From Ecdyonurus torrentis (lineage: Eukaryota; Arthropoda; Insecta; Ephemeroptera; Heptageniidae), in assembly GCA_949318235.1 (NCBI GenBank), contig OX439127.1, positions 22,269,374 to 22,333,373 of the forward strand: a stretch of 64,000 bases of DNA. Reading direction: 5' to 3'. Position numbers and translations under genes: made by a program. Shown here in pieces: positions 35,462 through 49,900 of this stretch (its first letter is position 1; the number at the start of each line of letters is the position of its first letter). The notes under the pieces were generated by a model, which saw only the letters and a program-made list of their open reading frames with translations, made no database searches and was not told where the DNA came from.

Positions 35462-38400
35462 ATAATAATAATAATAAATAAAAATAAATAAATAAATAAT
35501 AATAAATAAATGACAAGCGTTGAAGCGTTGGTCTAATCATTATAATACATGTACACATTTTATTGAAAATTATTTTCAACAGTGTCATCTAAATATCTAA
35601 CGACAAATCAAACCAAATATAATTTTAGTTAATTTAATGTTCCAAATCTGAGTGAGTGATAAACATAAACACGTCAATTTCGTCAATTTTAGAGTTAGGA
35701 TTAAAAAACAAACAAAAAAAAAAAAAAATCTGCCAACGTTTATAATCTTTATTTATTGGCATTTTTTCAAAAAGGTTCTGAAGAGAGTATTGTAATATTA
35801 ATTTATTATTAGGATTTGTTGAATTGTTCTAATCACTGTATTAGTCTAACGTCGTATGCACTGGAATGATGTATTTATGTTGTTCACTAACAACAAGTGT
35901 GTTTAATTAATAAAATAAATAAATTCAGATTTCTAAGTACTACTGACAGACCATCATATATTTTTGCAGTGATAATATTTATGGGCTTATAATAGACTTG
36001 ATGTTTTGGGACCGAGGCTTTCTTGAAATTTCGGGTATTATAGTTATGAGAAAGCAATGAGATAATTTGTCAGTTTTATAAGACAACTTGAGAAGTTTGA
36101 ATTATGACTCGTTATACATCACTGCAAGCACATAACAAATGAATACCTTTTTGACACCTTTTGTACGACTTTATTAATGGTAATTGCAAATTTGCGCTGT
36201 CGTGTTAGTTTTATTCATCGATAGTATCTCACGCTTCTCATACATAATATACAGTGTGAGTGAGTCCTTTCCTTGTATTGCTTTGATTACCTCTTGTACT
36301 GTATACAGTACGTCATTTATAGACTTGGCTGCTGCTTTTTCATGACTGGGGAATGGTGACGTGGCATAATGCATGACATCATAACAATGACGTAGCAATT
36401 GGAGGCCAACACGCACGGCCTGCTATAAAACGTAATGCAATTATTGTCGTAAATTTGCTACCGGTCTGTAAATTAATTTGTCGATTTATTTCCTTTACAA
36501 ACGCCATAGAGTAATTATTAAAATTTCTTTAGCATATATTTAATTTAGTTACTGTAGAAATATATACACCTAAAACGTGAGAACCGTAAAAATATATAAG
36601 AATCAATATTGCGGACTGATATATTCAGCTTAATTATTACCAACTTTTAAGGAGTATAAGTAAATATTTTTAAGGGTACCAACAAAGAGACTATAAAGAG
36701 ATCTGACGGCGTGTTGTGGAATTAGAAATTGATTTACTAGAGTGTTTGACAGCCGTGTAAACATAAACAATGTACAAATTTTCAACAAAATTACGCTATA
36801 CATCGAGGACCAGCAAATCACTGATTAAAAAAATAATAAACATCGGTAACCAGAAATAGCAAAGGCGTAAGGTCATAGTTTTGGTTTCTACCTGCGATAA
36901 TCACAAACGCTAAGCTCTTTGATACCAGAAGTCTAAAGCCCTCTATCTTCAGATTTAGATAGTTATATGCCATAAAAATTGGTTCCATTTTAAATTAAAG
37001 CGTATATCTTGTTAGCTACCCCTGATAATAATTTCAGAATAGGTCGCACCATATGGAAATTCGGCTGCATTGCATTTTAGTAGATGCTAGATTGCGATGC
37101 GACTATACTTTCAAAATCGCGCAGTTCAAAATATGTATATTTACTCGCACTATTTTTATTGCATAAAATATGATTCTATCTCAAAAAAAAAAAAATAATA
37201 ATAATAAATAAAAAAAAAACTAAATAAAAAAAAAAAAAAAAGTTTGATCCCTGATCACTTTTTATTTTATCAGCTATTAGCGTTCACTGACTTAACTGAA
37301 GTTTAAATTTGACTTCCAGTCTTCCTTCGCGCTGTTCACCATTTTTGGGTTATTCTTGTATTGGAATGGTACATACTTAATATTTATATTTATTAATTGA
37401 TTATCTATTATTAGAAACAATGATGCGGTCGGCTAATAATAATTATAGAAAAGTGAGCAGTGAAGGGGGCGGGACGGGTGTGACGAGAAGGGTTCTGCAC
37501 GCCGGTCTCCGAAAGAGAGAGAGAGAGAGATAGATGGAGAGAGAGGCTGACGTGCGGTGCGCGAGTGAGTCATGTAGCGAAGAGTTTCGGAAGAGAGAGA
37601 CCCCTCCGCTGCTGCGCTAGCTTGTCGGCGGCCGCTCATCATACTCCACACCGTGCTTGCTAAGAGTTGACTGGGGTGCCTGCCACTTTATTATTATTGT
37701 TATGTAATTTGCGTTAACCTGTCCTAGTGTATCGATCAGATTCAATCCCACATTGAGTGACATTGTGTGACATGTAAGGTGACAGGTGTGACACGCGTGG
37801 AGCAAGTAGTGCATCTCGATTGTTTGTTGACTGATGCAGAGTGAGACGGGTGACGTGTACAGCGGTTGCTGTGACATTGTTATGAACCCGCACCGAGAGC
37901 AGCAGGTACACATGTTGCGCTCACCACCACCCCCTAGCGAGTGGCTACCACTGCAACCACTCGAGCGTATTCAGCATTGGTTCCCACCTGGTAAGCATGT
38001 CGTCAATTAGGGAACAATTGGTATTCAATTATTGTAATGACAACTGTCGTGTTGCTTATTAGAACTAAATTTACAGTATTTATATACCTACAATCAACAA
38101 GATCGATGTTTTTGTTTTACGTATAGGCGCTACTTGTGTTTTAATTGCCTCTGATGGTATTGATTGGATTGTTATTTATGGAGCTATAATTACACTTGAC
38201 TGTTTCCATCGTTCGTTATAGAAGAGATTTTATTATTATTATTTTTAACTTTTTCCTTTTGCTTGCTTTTATTTATAGAAGGTTGTATAACGAAACCAGG
38301 TAAATATATAATTTTTATTGAATTCATACTTACTCTTGAAAATTTAAAAATAGAATGTTTGATGTGGATTGTGCCGTTTTCTTATATGGAATACAAATTT

Positions 38401-40879
38401 AATTCAAAAATCAACAACAAAATTCCCTGAAAGAAGTTATCATTTCTATCACAAAAGGTTATATTTTTATCTTCGTTCTTTAGTTTCTTTTGTTATGTAT
38501 AATACATAACTTGCCTGTGACATCTTCTTGGATTCTGTATTTTATTTGCTCGGCTTCAATGGCCTGAATATTATTTGTTTGAATATTTGTGTGCTTTTGA
38601 AATTATGCATGTCAAAACTGATTTCATATCAGGAATAAATTAAAGTTGTAACATATTTACTATTCTTCCCTTTTTTTTAGGGGGGGGGGGGGGGTGGAGG
38701 GGTCATTGAAATGCAACTTACGAAACAGATCAGCCCTGAACCAATAGGGTTATGTATGGTTGTTGCATGAAATGATTTATTCTTTTGTCATAGAGATGTC
38801 TTAATTATGAAAAATTGCATTAATTTAAGGTTATATATAAATATATATATGGTACAAAACAACGACAAATGTAATGCTAATAACTAAAAATAATGTTATT
38901 TTATAATTATATGATCATAATATATTATTTACCAATAATTATATTTATATATTGGTTTAAATTTTTAAGAAATTTTTAATTCACCTTTCTTAATACGAGT
39001 ATTAAAACTATAGCAGTGGAATCATTTTTATTTCACTAGATTATTTATGTTTTATATACTTTCTTTTGATTAACAAATAGAATAATGTATTAGTTCTTTC
39101 AATCATAGTGCAATGCTGCGTTGAAATCGTCAAATCCTTAAATCTTGAAGCGAAAAATGCATTTACAATTACGTAAAAGGGCCATAAAAATTCTCCAGCG
39201 TTTCCGAATACTTTTTCATTCATGATTCAGCTTGTACCGTTTTAGCTCGAAAGTACAAGTGACGTCACACTGTGAAAGATATTTATCTTTTTACATTGAC
39301 TAGAGACATCAATGATAGTAATAACATAACAGTCACATTGAATTTGCGTAGGTTGACACGACAAGGATTATCTTTAATGTCAATGCATAATCATCATCGT
39401 ACTTTATATAATAATATTCATTCCAAACATAATTTTTGTATGCTGTCATGTAATTACTATATCTTGCATTTGGAGTGATTTTTTTTTTTTATGTACGAAT
39501 AATAACCATGTGCTACACTCTTTCCAAAAATAACATTTGCGTATTCATGCTATATAGATAATTCGATATTACTCATCGCTTACTTATTTTAACGATTAAT
39601 GAATGGTGACGCGATTTACACTCTACGGTAGTGTTTTAAGATTTTCATGACACTAGCATTTTGTTTTATCACCTGAAGGATTCGTCATAGTGTATAGCTG
39701 TGCTATTTATTTATTATATATATATATATATATATATATTTTATTTTTTTTGCATTATTCGTTTCAAAATTTTTATTATTATTATTATTTTTTTTTTTCA
39801 ATTTTCAAAACGCTTCATTTGTGCATAACTTGCGATTCATTTTTATGAATGATGCTGTACATCACACGCGTTCAAACTATTACGTAAATAGTATACAGAT
39901 CATATTTGACGTCATTTTTTTCAAGTATGATGTATTATGATAATTATTATGCTTAACTGTGTTCGTTTAATTGATCTCATGATTTCATTGTTTCAGAAAC
40001 TGTTAAATATAAAATCAAATACATGACATTTCAAAACAATGAAGTTTTTAAGCTAAATGCTTTAAAAATAAATTTTTATGTTTTATTATTTAGCACTGCT
40101 CGATAAATTATATACTTATAAATTATTTTGGTACTTTATGCTTATTTTTATTTATATTACTATTTTGGGTATTTGTAATTTATATAGTGTTCCTATTTTA
40201 TTATAATTGCTGAATTTCTATAGTAACTATGATGTAAGAAATAAATTTAAAGAATTTGTTATGTATGGTATGACTAGATTGTCATTACTCCTGACTTATT
40301 TATTACGTGATTAGTAGATTGAGGGCGCGTGCAGGCGAGGCCGGGGCTCCCACGGTTCCACTTCCTAACACTTTCATATGATATTTTGGCTTGACGCTCA
40401 CGGTGCCGCACCGCAACGCCTTCGCAAATTCGATAGAAATACCGTGCGAGGACACAGAGAAGAGCGTGACGCTCTCACTTTCGTACTCATGACGTGGTGT
40501 CTTCGATGACGTGATCAAGCAAATGTAACGTCATCGTAAGGTCACGCACTCACTTAATTTGCGACCGGATGTAGCGCTACTGTACAGGTACAAATAATAT
40601 TATTGTTTCAACAAAAATCGTGGTAGCTACCTGTTTTTTAATTTCTTATTTTTATATTGTGATGAACTGTGCTTTGTTGATTGTGACAGTATCCAATTAT
40701 GATAAAGATGAAGGAAAATGTTTTACCTTTATGTATTGTATACACACATACTATGTAATTGTATGTTATATGTATTATATTGTTAATTTTAAAAAAAATT
40801 AGCATTTTATCTTGTATAGAAGAATAATTACGAAAACAATAATAATAACAATAAAATGCGTATATGCGCCAACAATGTC

Positions 40880-40970
<91 letters not shown>

Positions 40971-43900
40971 AGAAGAAGAAGAAGAAGAAGAAGAAGAAGA
41001 AGAAGAAGAAGAAGAAGAAGAAGAAGAAGAAGAAGACATTATTGGTCCAGCGTTGAGTCATAATGGCATTACACATGCCTGCCTGGCTTTACCTTTAACA
41101 ACGTAACATTTTTATTTTAATGCCGAGATGAAAAAACATTGATTGTGGCGCCTGAGGCGCCTGCTTGGCGGATGTTCGCACTTTTCTTATACTTCTTGCT
41201 CTTTGTTAACTCGCCTGCCACATTATCTGTGACACATAGACATTGTCAAACTTGTTATGTTCCATGTCACAATGTTAACCACTTTTTAAACTCGAGATTC
41301 AAGTTGAGGCATAAAATAGCACACGCATTTCATTTGTGGACCATACTCTTTTATTGTTCTAATAAACTGTAAGTTAACTTCGCGTTTTTACTTTTTCATT
41401 TTTGCTCCACGCTGAAGGTATACGAAAATGTTATCACATAATATTAAATATCATACAGCACAGTGTAGGTTAATATTGCAGGAGTTGATCAAGCTTAATG
41501 TTATAAACTGGAAGCTATATAGGTCTGCTACAATTCACACTATATTTCAAATTTTATTCAAAATAAAAATATAAACATTTTTTAAACTGATTCTTGCAAT
41601 GAAAATGCAAACGTATACAAAATTACGTAATTATGTTATAAATTTACATGTTAATATTAGAGATGAAATTATGTAATTTGCTATAACTGTGATATACTAT
41701 GCATTATTATTATTATTTGTGTAAGGCGTGCAATACTAAAACGTATTAATTTTAAAATTGAAGCTTTGCGATAATTGACTTTTAATCCAATTGAAAATGT
41801 TAGGAAATTACTAGTTAAGATGAATAATCTGTTGTGAACAGAGTACAGGTGATAGGAAATTATACAGTACTATTTAACGTTGTCACAAACTTTGTTATTA
41901 TTTTGAAGGCAGTCATTTATTACGCCCATTTTGCACGGTAAATAACAATCTATTTCGTTTTATTACAAAAATATAATTAAATTTTTACCTATTTGTAGTT
42001 TTGCTCTTTTCTTTTGGAGATGTGATGTTAAAAATAATCTCGTCAATATTGTATGACTTGTTTTCATCACAGAGACTTTAATGTACACATTGCTTTGTAT
42101 AAATACCTGGTCTATAAGGCAATAGCATAATTGTATGTTTTTTATTTATTTATTTATTTATTATTATTTTGCCCCTATACATACACTTCTGAAAATATAC
42201 AGAAAAAAAAAATATTAGTAATTATAAAGACATGGGGGCAAGGATATGTACACTGTAGCACCATATAGCACCATACACATAAGTTTTGACACTTATGCGG
42301 CATACAATCCTGAAATTCAAAAATTCAAAATATTAAAAAAAAAAACAAAAAAACAAAACAATAATAATACTATAATAAAACAATAACACAGTAAGTGATA
42401 GTCTTATATATATAATAAAACAACTACTCTTGGGTAGTTAGCATAAACTTTTTTAAGGCTAAGGAGAAAGATTTAGGTTGTTGTAATTTAATTGTGCTAG
42501 GTAGGCTGTTCCACTGAGGGACAGTTCTACACAAAAATCCTCTTTTATATAATTCAGTCCTTGCCATTGGTGGAACTAATCTATGTACGCCCTCCTGACC
42601 TCTGATTTCTCCACCTTCACGAATACCTGCAGTAATATTGCTATCAGTGATGCCACTGAAACATTTATGAAAAAAATTGAGGTCATTATACAATAAGTAA
42701 TTTGTGTTATTCAACATATTATGGTGTCCGCTGCTTGATCCATATGCAAATTTAACCGATTTTCTATGCAATCGGTTAAATTTCTCCCCATGTTCACACC
42801 CGTCGTTGGGTGCCAGGCCGGGACCCCATAATACATGACAGGTCTTATGAGAGAGACATAGGCTTGTTTTTTAATCTGAGGGGCACATTCTCTCAAATTT
42901 CTATAAACAAAATTTATCAATCTAGCTGATTTAGCTCTAGTACACTCAGTATGATAATTCCATTTTAAATCGGAAGATATATTAACACCAAGTAATTTAT
43001 AATGTTGTGTAACATTAATTATGTGAGAGCCAAGAGTGTAATGATGAGGCTGAGATGCAGCTAAGGAAATATCCATAAATTTACATTTATCTATATTAAG
43101 CTCCATACTATTATTAGCACACCAACATAATAGGTTGTTCAAGTCATTTTGTAATATTTCAATATCATCTTTTGAAATTATTTGACGATATAGGGTGGAG
43201 TCATCTGCATATTGGATAAGACATGAGTTCACAGAGCGTGGTAAATCTAACATAAAGATATTAAAAAGCAGAGCTCCTAAAACCGAGCCCTGGATTACAC
43301 CTGATGAAACTGAGAAACTATCAGAAGTTTTCCCAGCAAATACCACGGTCTGAGACCTCTCAGATAAAAAATCCCTAAACCAGCACAGCAGCTCCCCACG
43401 TATGCCAACCTGCGTAAGTTTTAACAACATTCGGTCATGAGGTACACGGTCAAACGCCTTTGACCAATCCAAGAAAATTGCATGAATATGTGTACCTGAT
43501 GACCTATCTAAAGTACTCTGCCAATCATCTATGACTTTAGTTAATAATGTATTACATGACCTACGCGGCAAGAAACCGTGCTGATTCTCAGGTATTTGAT
43601 TATTTTCATATAAATGAGCCAGCACTGCAGTGTTTACAGTGTGTGTGTTACAGTGTGTGTGTACATAGTACATACATACGTGCATAACATGATTGTGATA
43701 TGATATTTTACAATTTTAATTTAGCGCGTGCTTTCAAAAGAACATAACATTGCAAATTTAGCGCGAGTTTTCTAATGATAAAATATAACTATCTCCTGTT
43801 ATGAATTATAAAATTAAATTATTTTCCGTTAAAAGTTATTGGAGGTCGTAAATCATCCACTTTCAAAATTAGCTAAACATGTCTTTTTTTTTTTTATTAT

Positions 43901-46900
43901 TATTATTTTTTTTTTAAGAATATTTTATAATAAAAGTAATTTCTGAAAAATGAGAAATGATGAATGTAAAACTATATGAAACCTAAGTAATAATGATACT
44001 CACATCCGGCTGTACAATTAATTACATTGATTATGAAATTATTTGCAATCTAATGTTACGAAGTACTCTTGTTCGCCAAATGTATTAAATTTGATAATGC
44101 TTTTCCTACAATTTATCTAACATTTTCATCCTGGTTTGCATTAAATTACAAAAAACAAAAAACAAACTATCTTTAAATTAAGCCCAATAATGCTCATTCG
44201 TGGAATCTGATGTAAAACTTATTTCTGTTGCATACATAAGTGAAGTGAAAATTATTATTGTTGTTGCTTCTACCTTATGTTATTTGCTGGGGGATTGGGT
44301 GTTGATATACGATAAGTTATTCTTTTGGTTTAAAAATATGACACAATAAAAATTTACGTAATAAAAGAGTTACTTGTTAATTATTAAAAATAAAACAATC
44401 ATATAGAATTAGTTGTTTGATGTATGTGATAACTGAGTGGTGCTTCACTGTCAAGTCAAGAGATAGATGTGCGCAAGTAATTCCACCACTTATCCTCAAA
44501 TCAACTTGATTAAAAAGTGGGCACGATCCAAGTAAGTGTGATGCGGCGCGCGGTAAGGGTATTAAACATTTGACTAAAGATTTTGTTATTCCAGAAGAAA
44601 TGTAGAAGAAACAAAATATTGATTATTATTTCGTTAATTTAAAAGCAATTTACTCCTCCGCCCTTTAAAAATTGAGAACCCAATGAACGAATCAAATGAG
44701 ACCTTAAAACTATTTGGTCATCTTGGTCAATGCAATTTGAATTTGGAGAGTTGAATATTGGCTGCTGCTTTTTTTATTTTTGTGTGTGTATATATTCGTG
44801 CACAATGGAAACTGGCACTCAAGAATTGAGATAACCTTAATTATATTCATTTCTTATTACAGTAGCAATTAATGCTTAGTTAATGTGATTATACACTTGC
44901 AAATAGCTGTATCATTTGTGTGTTAATCAATAAGCATATTGATGATACACGTAAGATGTAAAGTCTTCTAATAATATTTCGAATTTGAAAAACAGGTATA
45001 CAACCCTTTATGAAATTAGGTCTGTTCGGCTGACTTTGAAATTTATGTAGGCGTAAAAAGGGTTATTCAGGAACTTATAGCTGTGTCAGAATTTTACATA
45101 ACATGTAATATGAGCTCAAGTTAGTAGGTACCATGAGGCAAGTTCAGTCTGGGAGGGGGTTGCAGGCAGGCAAGCAGGTTGCAGCGGTCGGGCAGGCGCA
45201 CAAAGAGGCGGGTGGGGTGGGGGTGCTTGATACACAGCTGAGAGACACCGTTTTTGCCTGGCTGGCTGACTGAATGTCTGGCCGCAGCACGTAGTCGCGT
45301 TATTTGCTGGTGCACAGTCGGACACAGGCCCGAGTGTGAGAGTGAGTGAGAGACAGAGCGAGAAAGAGAGCAAGCAGTCTGCTCTGCTGTCTACCACACT
45401 CACACTTGGGGTTGTTGGCGAGGCTCGCGCCGTTCAACCGCCACAGCGCGATCCTCTCTTAATCATGCAAGTCACTGCTAGATGACGAGACTGGACCTTA
45501 GATATCTAAATAATATTATAGGATTCAAATTATTACGTATTGTATATTATAAATAAATTTAATAGCTTAGTTAGTGTTGTGACGTGGTAGATAAAGTGTG
45601 AAGAACGAGAAAGGGATAACGATAGACACACCATGTATCGTAGTCGTGTATTTCGTGGCGAAGATAATATGCTGCCGCCAGCAGGAGCTGTGCTGCATGG
45701 TGTTTTGCAGCACCCTGCGCTCGCTGCTGCGGCTGCCGGACTATCTTCGCACTTACAAGGTAAGCAAAATTTTACTTGAAACCTCTCAAGTGTGCTTACA
45801 TTATTTATTCGCTTTGTATTTTATTCGAACATCAAGTCAGAGCAAAATGGATAAAATCCTCATGTTTTATCGCTTGCTACGATCTAACTCCTAGATGTCG
45901 TGGGGATGCAGTCATCTCTTGCACTTTGAGAAGGTGTTCAGTGGACCTGGTGGAGTAATTTCTGTCTCGAGATTTATTTATTTGATGACCTGCATGAAGT
46001 GTCAAGTCTAGTCCAATTAAATTCAAACTCAAGGCTTATTGAAGCGATCAGTGTAGTGTTTGAAATTGACAGCGGGTCTGGCCGCCGCCACCGCCGTGGC
46101 TTTGCGAACTAGCATAGCAAGCGAGGTCTCGGGATCGATCCTCGGTTGCTGCTACTGCTGTGGTGACGATGCAAGCTGTGATATTCTATCCTGGCGCAAT
46201 CGAGCGCCCATCCCGTCTTCTCACACACACTCGCACACTAACGTGGAAGTGCATAAACTCGATAGTGCAGGGCTGCATCTCAAACTAAACTACTTTTACA
46301 TGTATGCAGCCTCCTAACCATGACCTAGGACAACGTTAAAATGCGTTGCGCAGCCACAGGATATATTTCAGGACTTTCCCCCTTCGATTTCGCGCTGCTG
46401 CGTGTATCATTGGGGTAGGCTCGCTCACAGCTTAACATAGGCTGTTCTCTCAGCTTTGCTTTCTCTTCTTGTATGTCATGCTCATTTACGTATGAATTAC
46501 CCTAAATATTTTGTAAATTAGATTGTATGTCAGGACTTGACAAAATATCTACACTTTTATAAATACATTAAAATTAAAAGAAATGGCTTGGGAAAGGGGG
46601 GGGGGGAAGCGCTTAATATGAAAATAATAAAGTTTAGTGATGTGTTATTATTATTTTGTATATTCAAATATTCGTATATATTTCACACAGAACATTTAGA
46701 GATAAAACAGTTTTTTCGTTAAAACAAACGCGGCTAATGTGTTGAGCAATTTTGGTTAACCAAGTCTTTCTTTTGACTTTTTCCCTTTTTTTCCCCCGTT
46801 TTTTTTTTTTTTTTTTTATTATTATTTTATTATTATTATTATTATTTAGGTTTCTTTTTTGTCATGCGCTAGAAAAAAAAATTGTTACTTTGATGGAACT

Positions 46901-49900
46901 GAAGAGGTAATAAATACCTAATTTATAAATTTTTCCTTAACTACCCAAAGGTGCCTCACAAAAATATAAGAAACTATTATTTACAAGCTGATTGATTTTC
47001 TGACTCATTAAGAAAACAATCTTTAGGTAAAATTATTACCAAAGCAATTGCTACGAAAATATTATAGAAACTACAAAGGAGAATCTTATAAAACGGATAG
47101 CTAAATTTATATAATAAATTTGCAACTATGATATGTGTCGATGTTGTGAACTTAACGTTCGCCGGAAGTTTGTCCATTTGCTTGAAAAGCTAGCTGACGA
47201 ACAAATGAACGCACACGACAAGCTGACTGCATAATAATATAAGAGTAGCTTGAATTTCCAGTAAAAATAATAATAATAAAGCGAATTTCTTTCACAGTGC
47301 GTTGAGTCTAAATACGTGATTTCAATGAAGTTCGCAGGAAAAAAAAAAAGAAGAAAAAAAAAAAGCATTTCATTCTTTTATTGTTTTCATTTTCTAGAAA
47401 TATGTAAATAATTTATTTTATATGAAAACTCATTTAAAATTTAATTGAAACGAACTAAAAGAATACAATTGAATTACAAGAGCATTCCCATAAGCATGCA
47501 TAAAAAATTATTATATTGATTACTACTCTAGCCATCATATAGAATGGTTATTAACTTTATATGTATCGATTTGAAAGCATATAACTTTTTTTTTTTTTTT
47601 TTTTTTTATTGTGAATAAAATTCAATGACTATGTATTATAAATAAGATCTATGATACAACTAAACACCGGTTATCGGTTTTGAGTTGCTTTTCATTATTT
47701 GCAGATCTAATTTTGGTATCAATATAATATGTGCAATATTATCACAACTAAAATTATATATTAATATACAATATAATACAAAATTCAATGTAAATATATT
47801 GCGGTGGGCAAACTGCAATATTTTATTACAGTTAATATAGTTATTAATTAATAACTATAATATAAAGTTAATATTAATGTTAATAGCCTTCTTGCTAACA
47901 GTTTTAATTTACTACAGTAAATATAAACAAATAAAATAGTATAGGGTGGTTTAATTCATGTTAAAGTCGACGTCATAAGTGAGTACTAAATAACATTGGC
48001 CGGTATAGGAAAATGGCACATTTTGCCAGTTTAAAAATACTTCGTAATTTTTTTGAGAGCATAGATGTTGTTAACAAGTTGAGTTAGTACCTCAAGTATG
48101 CAAGAAAAATAAGAATGACCAAAAAATAGCCAATTTTCCAAAGAAAATAGGCAAAAACTATACGTTTGTCCTATGCTGAGCAATGTTAATCAATGCTTAA
48201 CGGTGAACCTCAGACCTAGAACGCCCCCTTTTTTCAAAAACTTATCGTAAAATATTTTAAAAATTATTTTTGGATAGATCTCATCTCTACAAAATAGAAG
48301 TTCAAGTATAATTTCTTCATAATTGCCATACATTTCGCACAATTAATTTTTAACCATTTTTATTTTGCCGCGAAATTAAAAATCAATGTTATTCAAATGG
48401 GCAAACTAAGGCTTAATTTTCTCGAGCCAGAAATAATTTTGAAATATAAAACAAAAAGTAATCGATAGAGCTTGGACATATTTATAACGTCAGAAAGTTT
48501 CAAAAAAAGTTATCGAACCAAAAAATTTTTAAATTGAAAAAACAAAAACACAATGCTAATCATATGCAAATTTTAATCCTAACTATCTCGAGTCACAAAT
48601 ATTGTTTGAATATTCTGTTAACTGGAGCTCGTAGATCATGACATTTTTTAACCCCCTTAAAGTTTTTAAAAAAAGTTATCGTACCAATTTTGAGATATTT
48701 TGCTTTTGCTAGGTCTGAGGTTAATCCTTAAGAAGAGCATCGAAAAGCACTCAGAATGACGTCATGCGTACACACCCTATAAAGTATAGTAAATATATTA
48801 TAGTTGTTATAGTAAATTAAAACTTAGCATGTGTTTAGAAACATGTACGTGGAGCCAAAATATTGGCAGTGTCTTGTCTTGGGAGTATTCTGTAAACTCT
48901 AGTTTTTCCTGTTTTATTTTAAATTCAATGTTGGAATCGTATGGAGATTGGTCACTTCAACTACTAGCACAGTGATATCAAATATTTTTATATACATACA
49001 ATGAAGTCACGCACTCTTGTTATTTAGATACAGTTGAGATTTTCATACAACTATATAAGTGTTTATATTTATGATTAAGATATGTTTTAGATGTCAAGTA
49101 TACTGTACATATTGTGTCTGGTACTTTGTTGTGTCTTCGCCAATCCGTGTCATTTTGCAGTTTATATTACAGCATTGGAAGCAATGATATAATAATAATA
49201 ATATAGTGTCGACCTGAAAAAAATAATTTAATAATAATAAATTGTATGCTGTTATGAGTATAACGTGATCACAGACTGGCCGTATTGTATACTTACTCAT
49301 AGGCCATAACTTCATTAAAACAGGGGTAGTGCAAATAATATAATACTTTATGTTGAAAATGGGGATAGAAATGCCCTTAATCAATGAAAAACTGGTTAGT
49401 CTGACCCTGAATCACATAACAGGGGTTAACGGTTAACGTCAATTGTTCTTTTCTTCCTATTTTTCTAACAGGATCCAAACACGTTGCTGGCCTCGGTGCA
49501 GCAGTTTTTCAAAGTACGCTAATAAATAATTTCGATCCGTAATTTTGTAGGATAGGAAATTAGTAAGAGCAAGCCTTTTCCACTGTTTGATGAGCTAACA
49601 CGTTACGCTGATTACTTCCATTTACACTAGAAAAAAATGGAGCACAAGACTTTTGGAGATATATGCTAAATATCGTATAGGATTATTGTGTATACTTGAA
49701 CAGTATAAGATAATTTAGATATGGTTAAAAGTCTGTGGCAATAGCATGAAAAAAGTCGATCACTCTTTTCTCTTATTTTTTTTTTAAAAAAATTATTGCT
49801 TTTGTTGAGTGTCCAAAAGTATAGATAGTCTGTTGAAACTTCTTTTGGTGGCATTGCATGCCTTCTATTACACGCCAATATATTCAAACAGTTTTTGATC

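Larger units (their letters stand above)
28089..37432. other. Pur-alpha intron 2, left part
   Basis: About 9.3 kb. It holds MITE A copy 2 (31766-32064), a repeat pair (31561, 35411), a fold-back element (33048-33794) and long homopolymers (29652-29690, 30436-30498, 34907-34951). GC-richer patches at 29480-29650 and 32340-32600 carry no frame or splice signal I can support. Confidence 0.6.
38300..42137. other. Pur-alpha intron, between exon 1b and the LINE
   Basis: Includes poly(G) near 38681-38694, an (AT)n run near 39716-39739, a GC-rich patch with several TGACG words (40303-40590) and the long purine tract (40883-41036). No supported exon apart from the features listed. Confidence 0.55.
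45760..49471. other. Pur-alpha intron between exon 1c and the 42-nt exon
   Basis: GC-richer sequence continues to about 46430 (GGCCGCCGCCACCGCCG at 46080) without a supported exon. Poly(G) near 46598-46606, poly(T) near 46800-46817 and MITE A copy 3 (47940-48781) follow. Confidence 0.55.

Noticed and set aside
40638..41106. Open frames reading Ser, Arg-Glu or poly-Lys/Glu through the GA/GAA repeat
   Set aside because: Artefacts of the microsatellite; all frames are open across it.
45116..45403. Minus-strand frames over the island upstream of exon 1c
   Set aside because: Same reason: GC-rich, low-complexity text, better explained as promoter/5' UTR of the plus-strand exon.
46060..46317. GC-rich frame starting near 46060 as another Pur-alpha first exon
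   Set aside because: No good start context and no donor in phase 1; the reading contains low-complexity text only.
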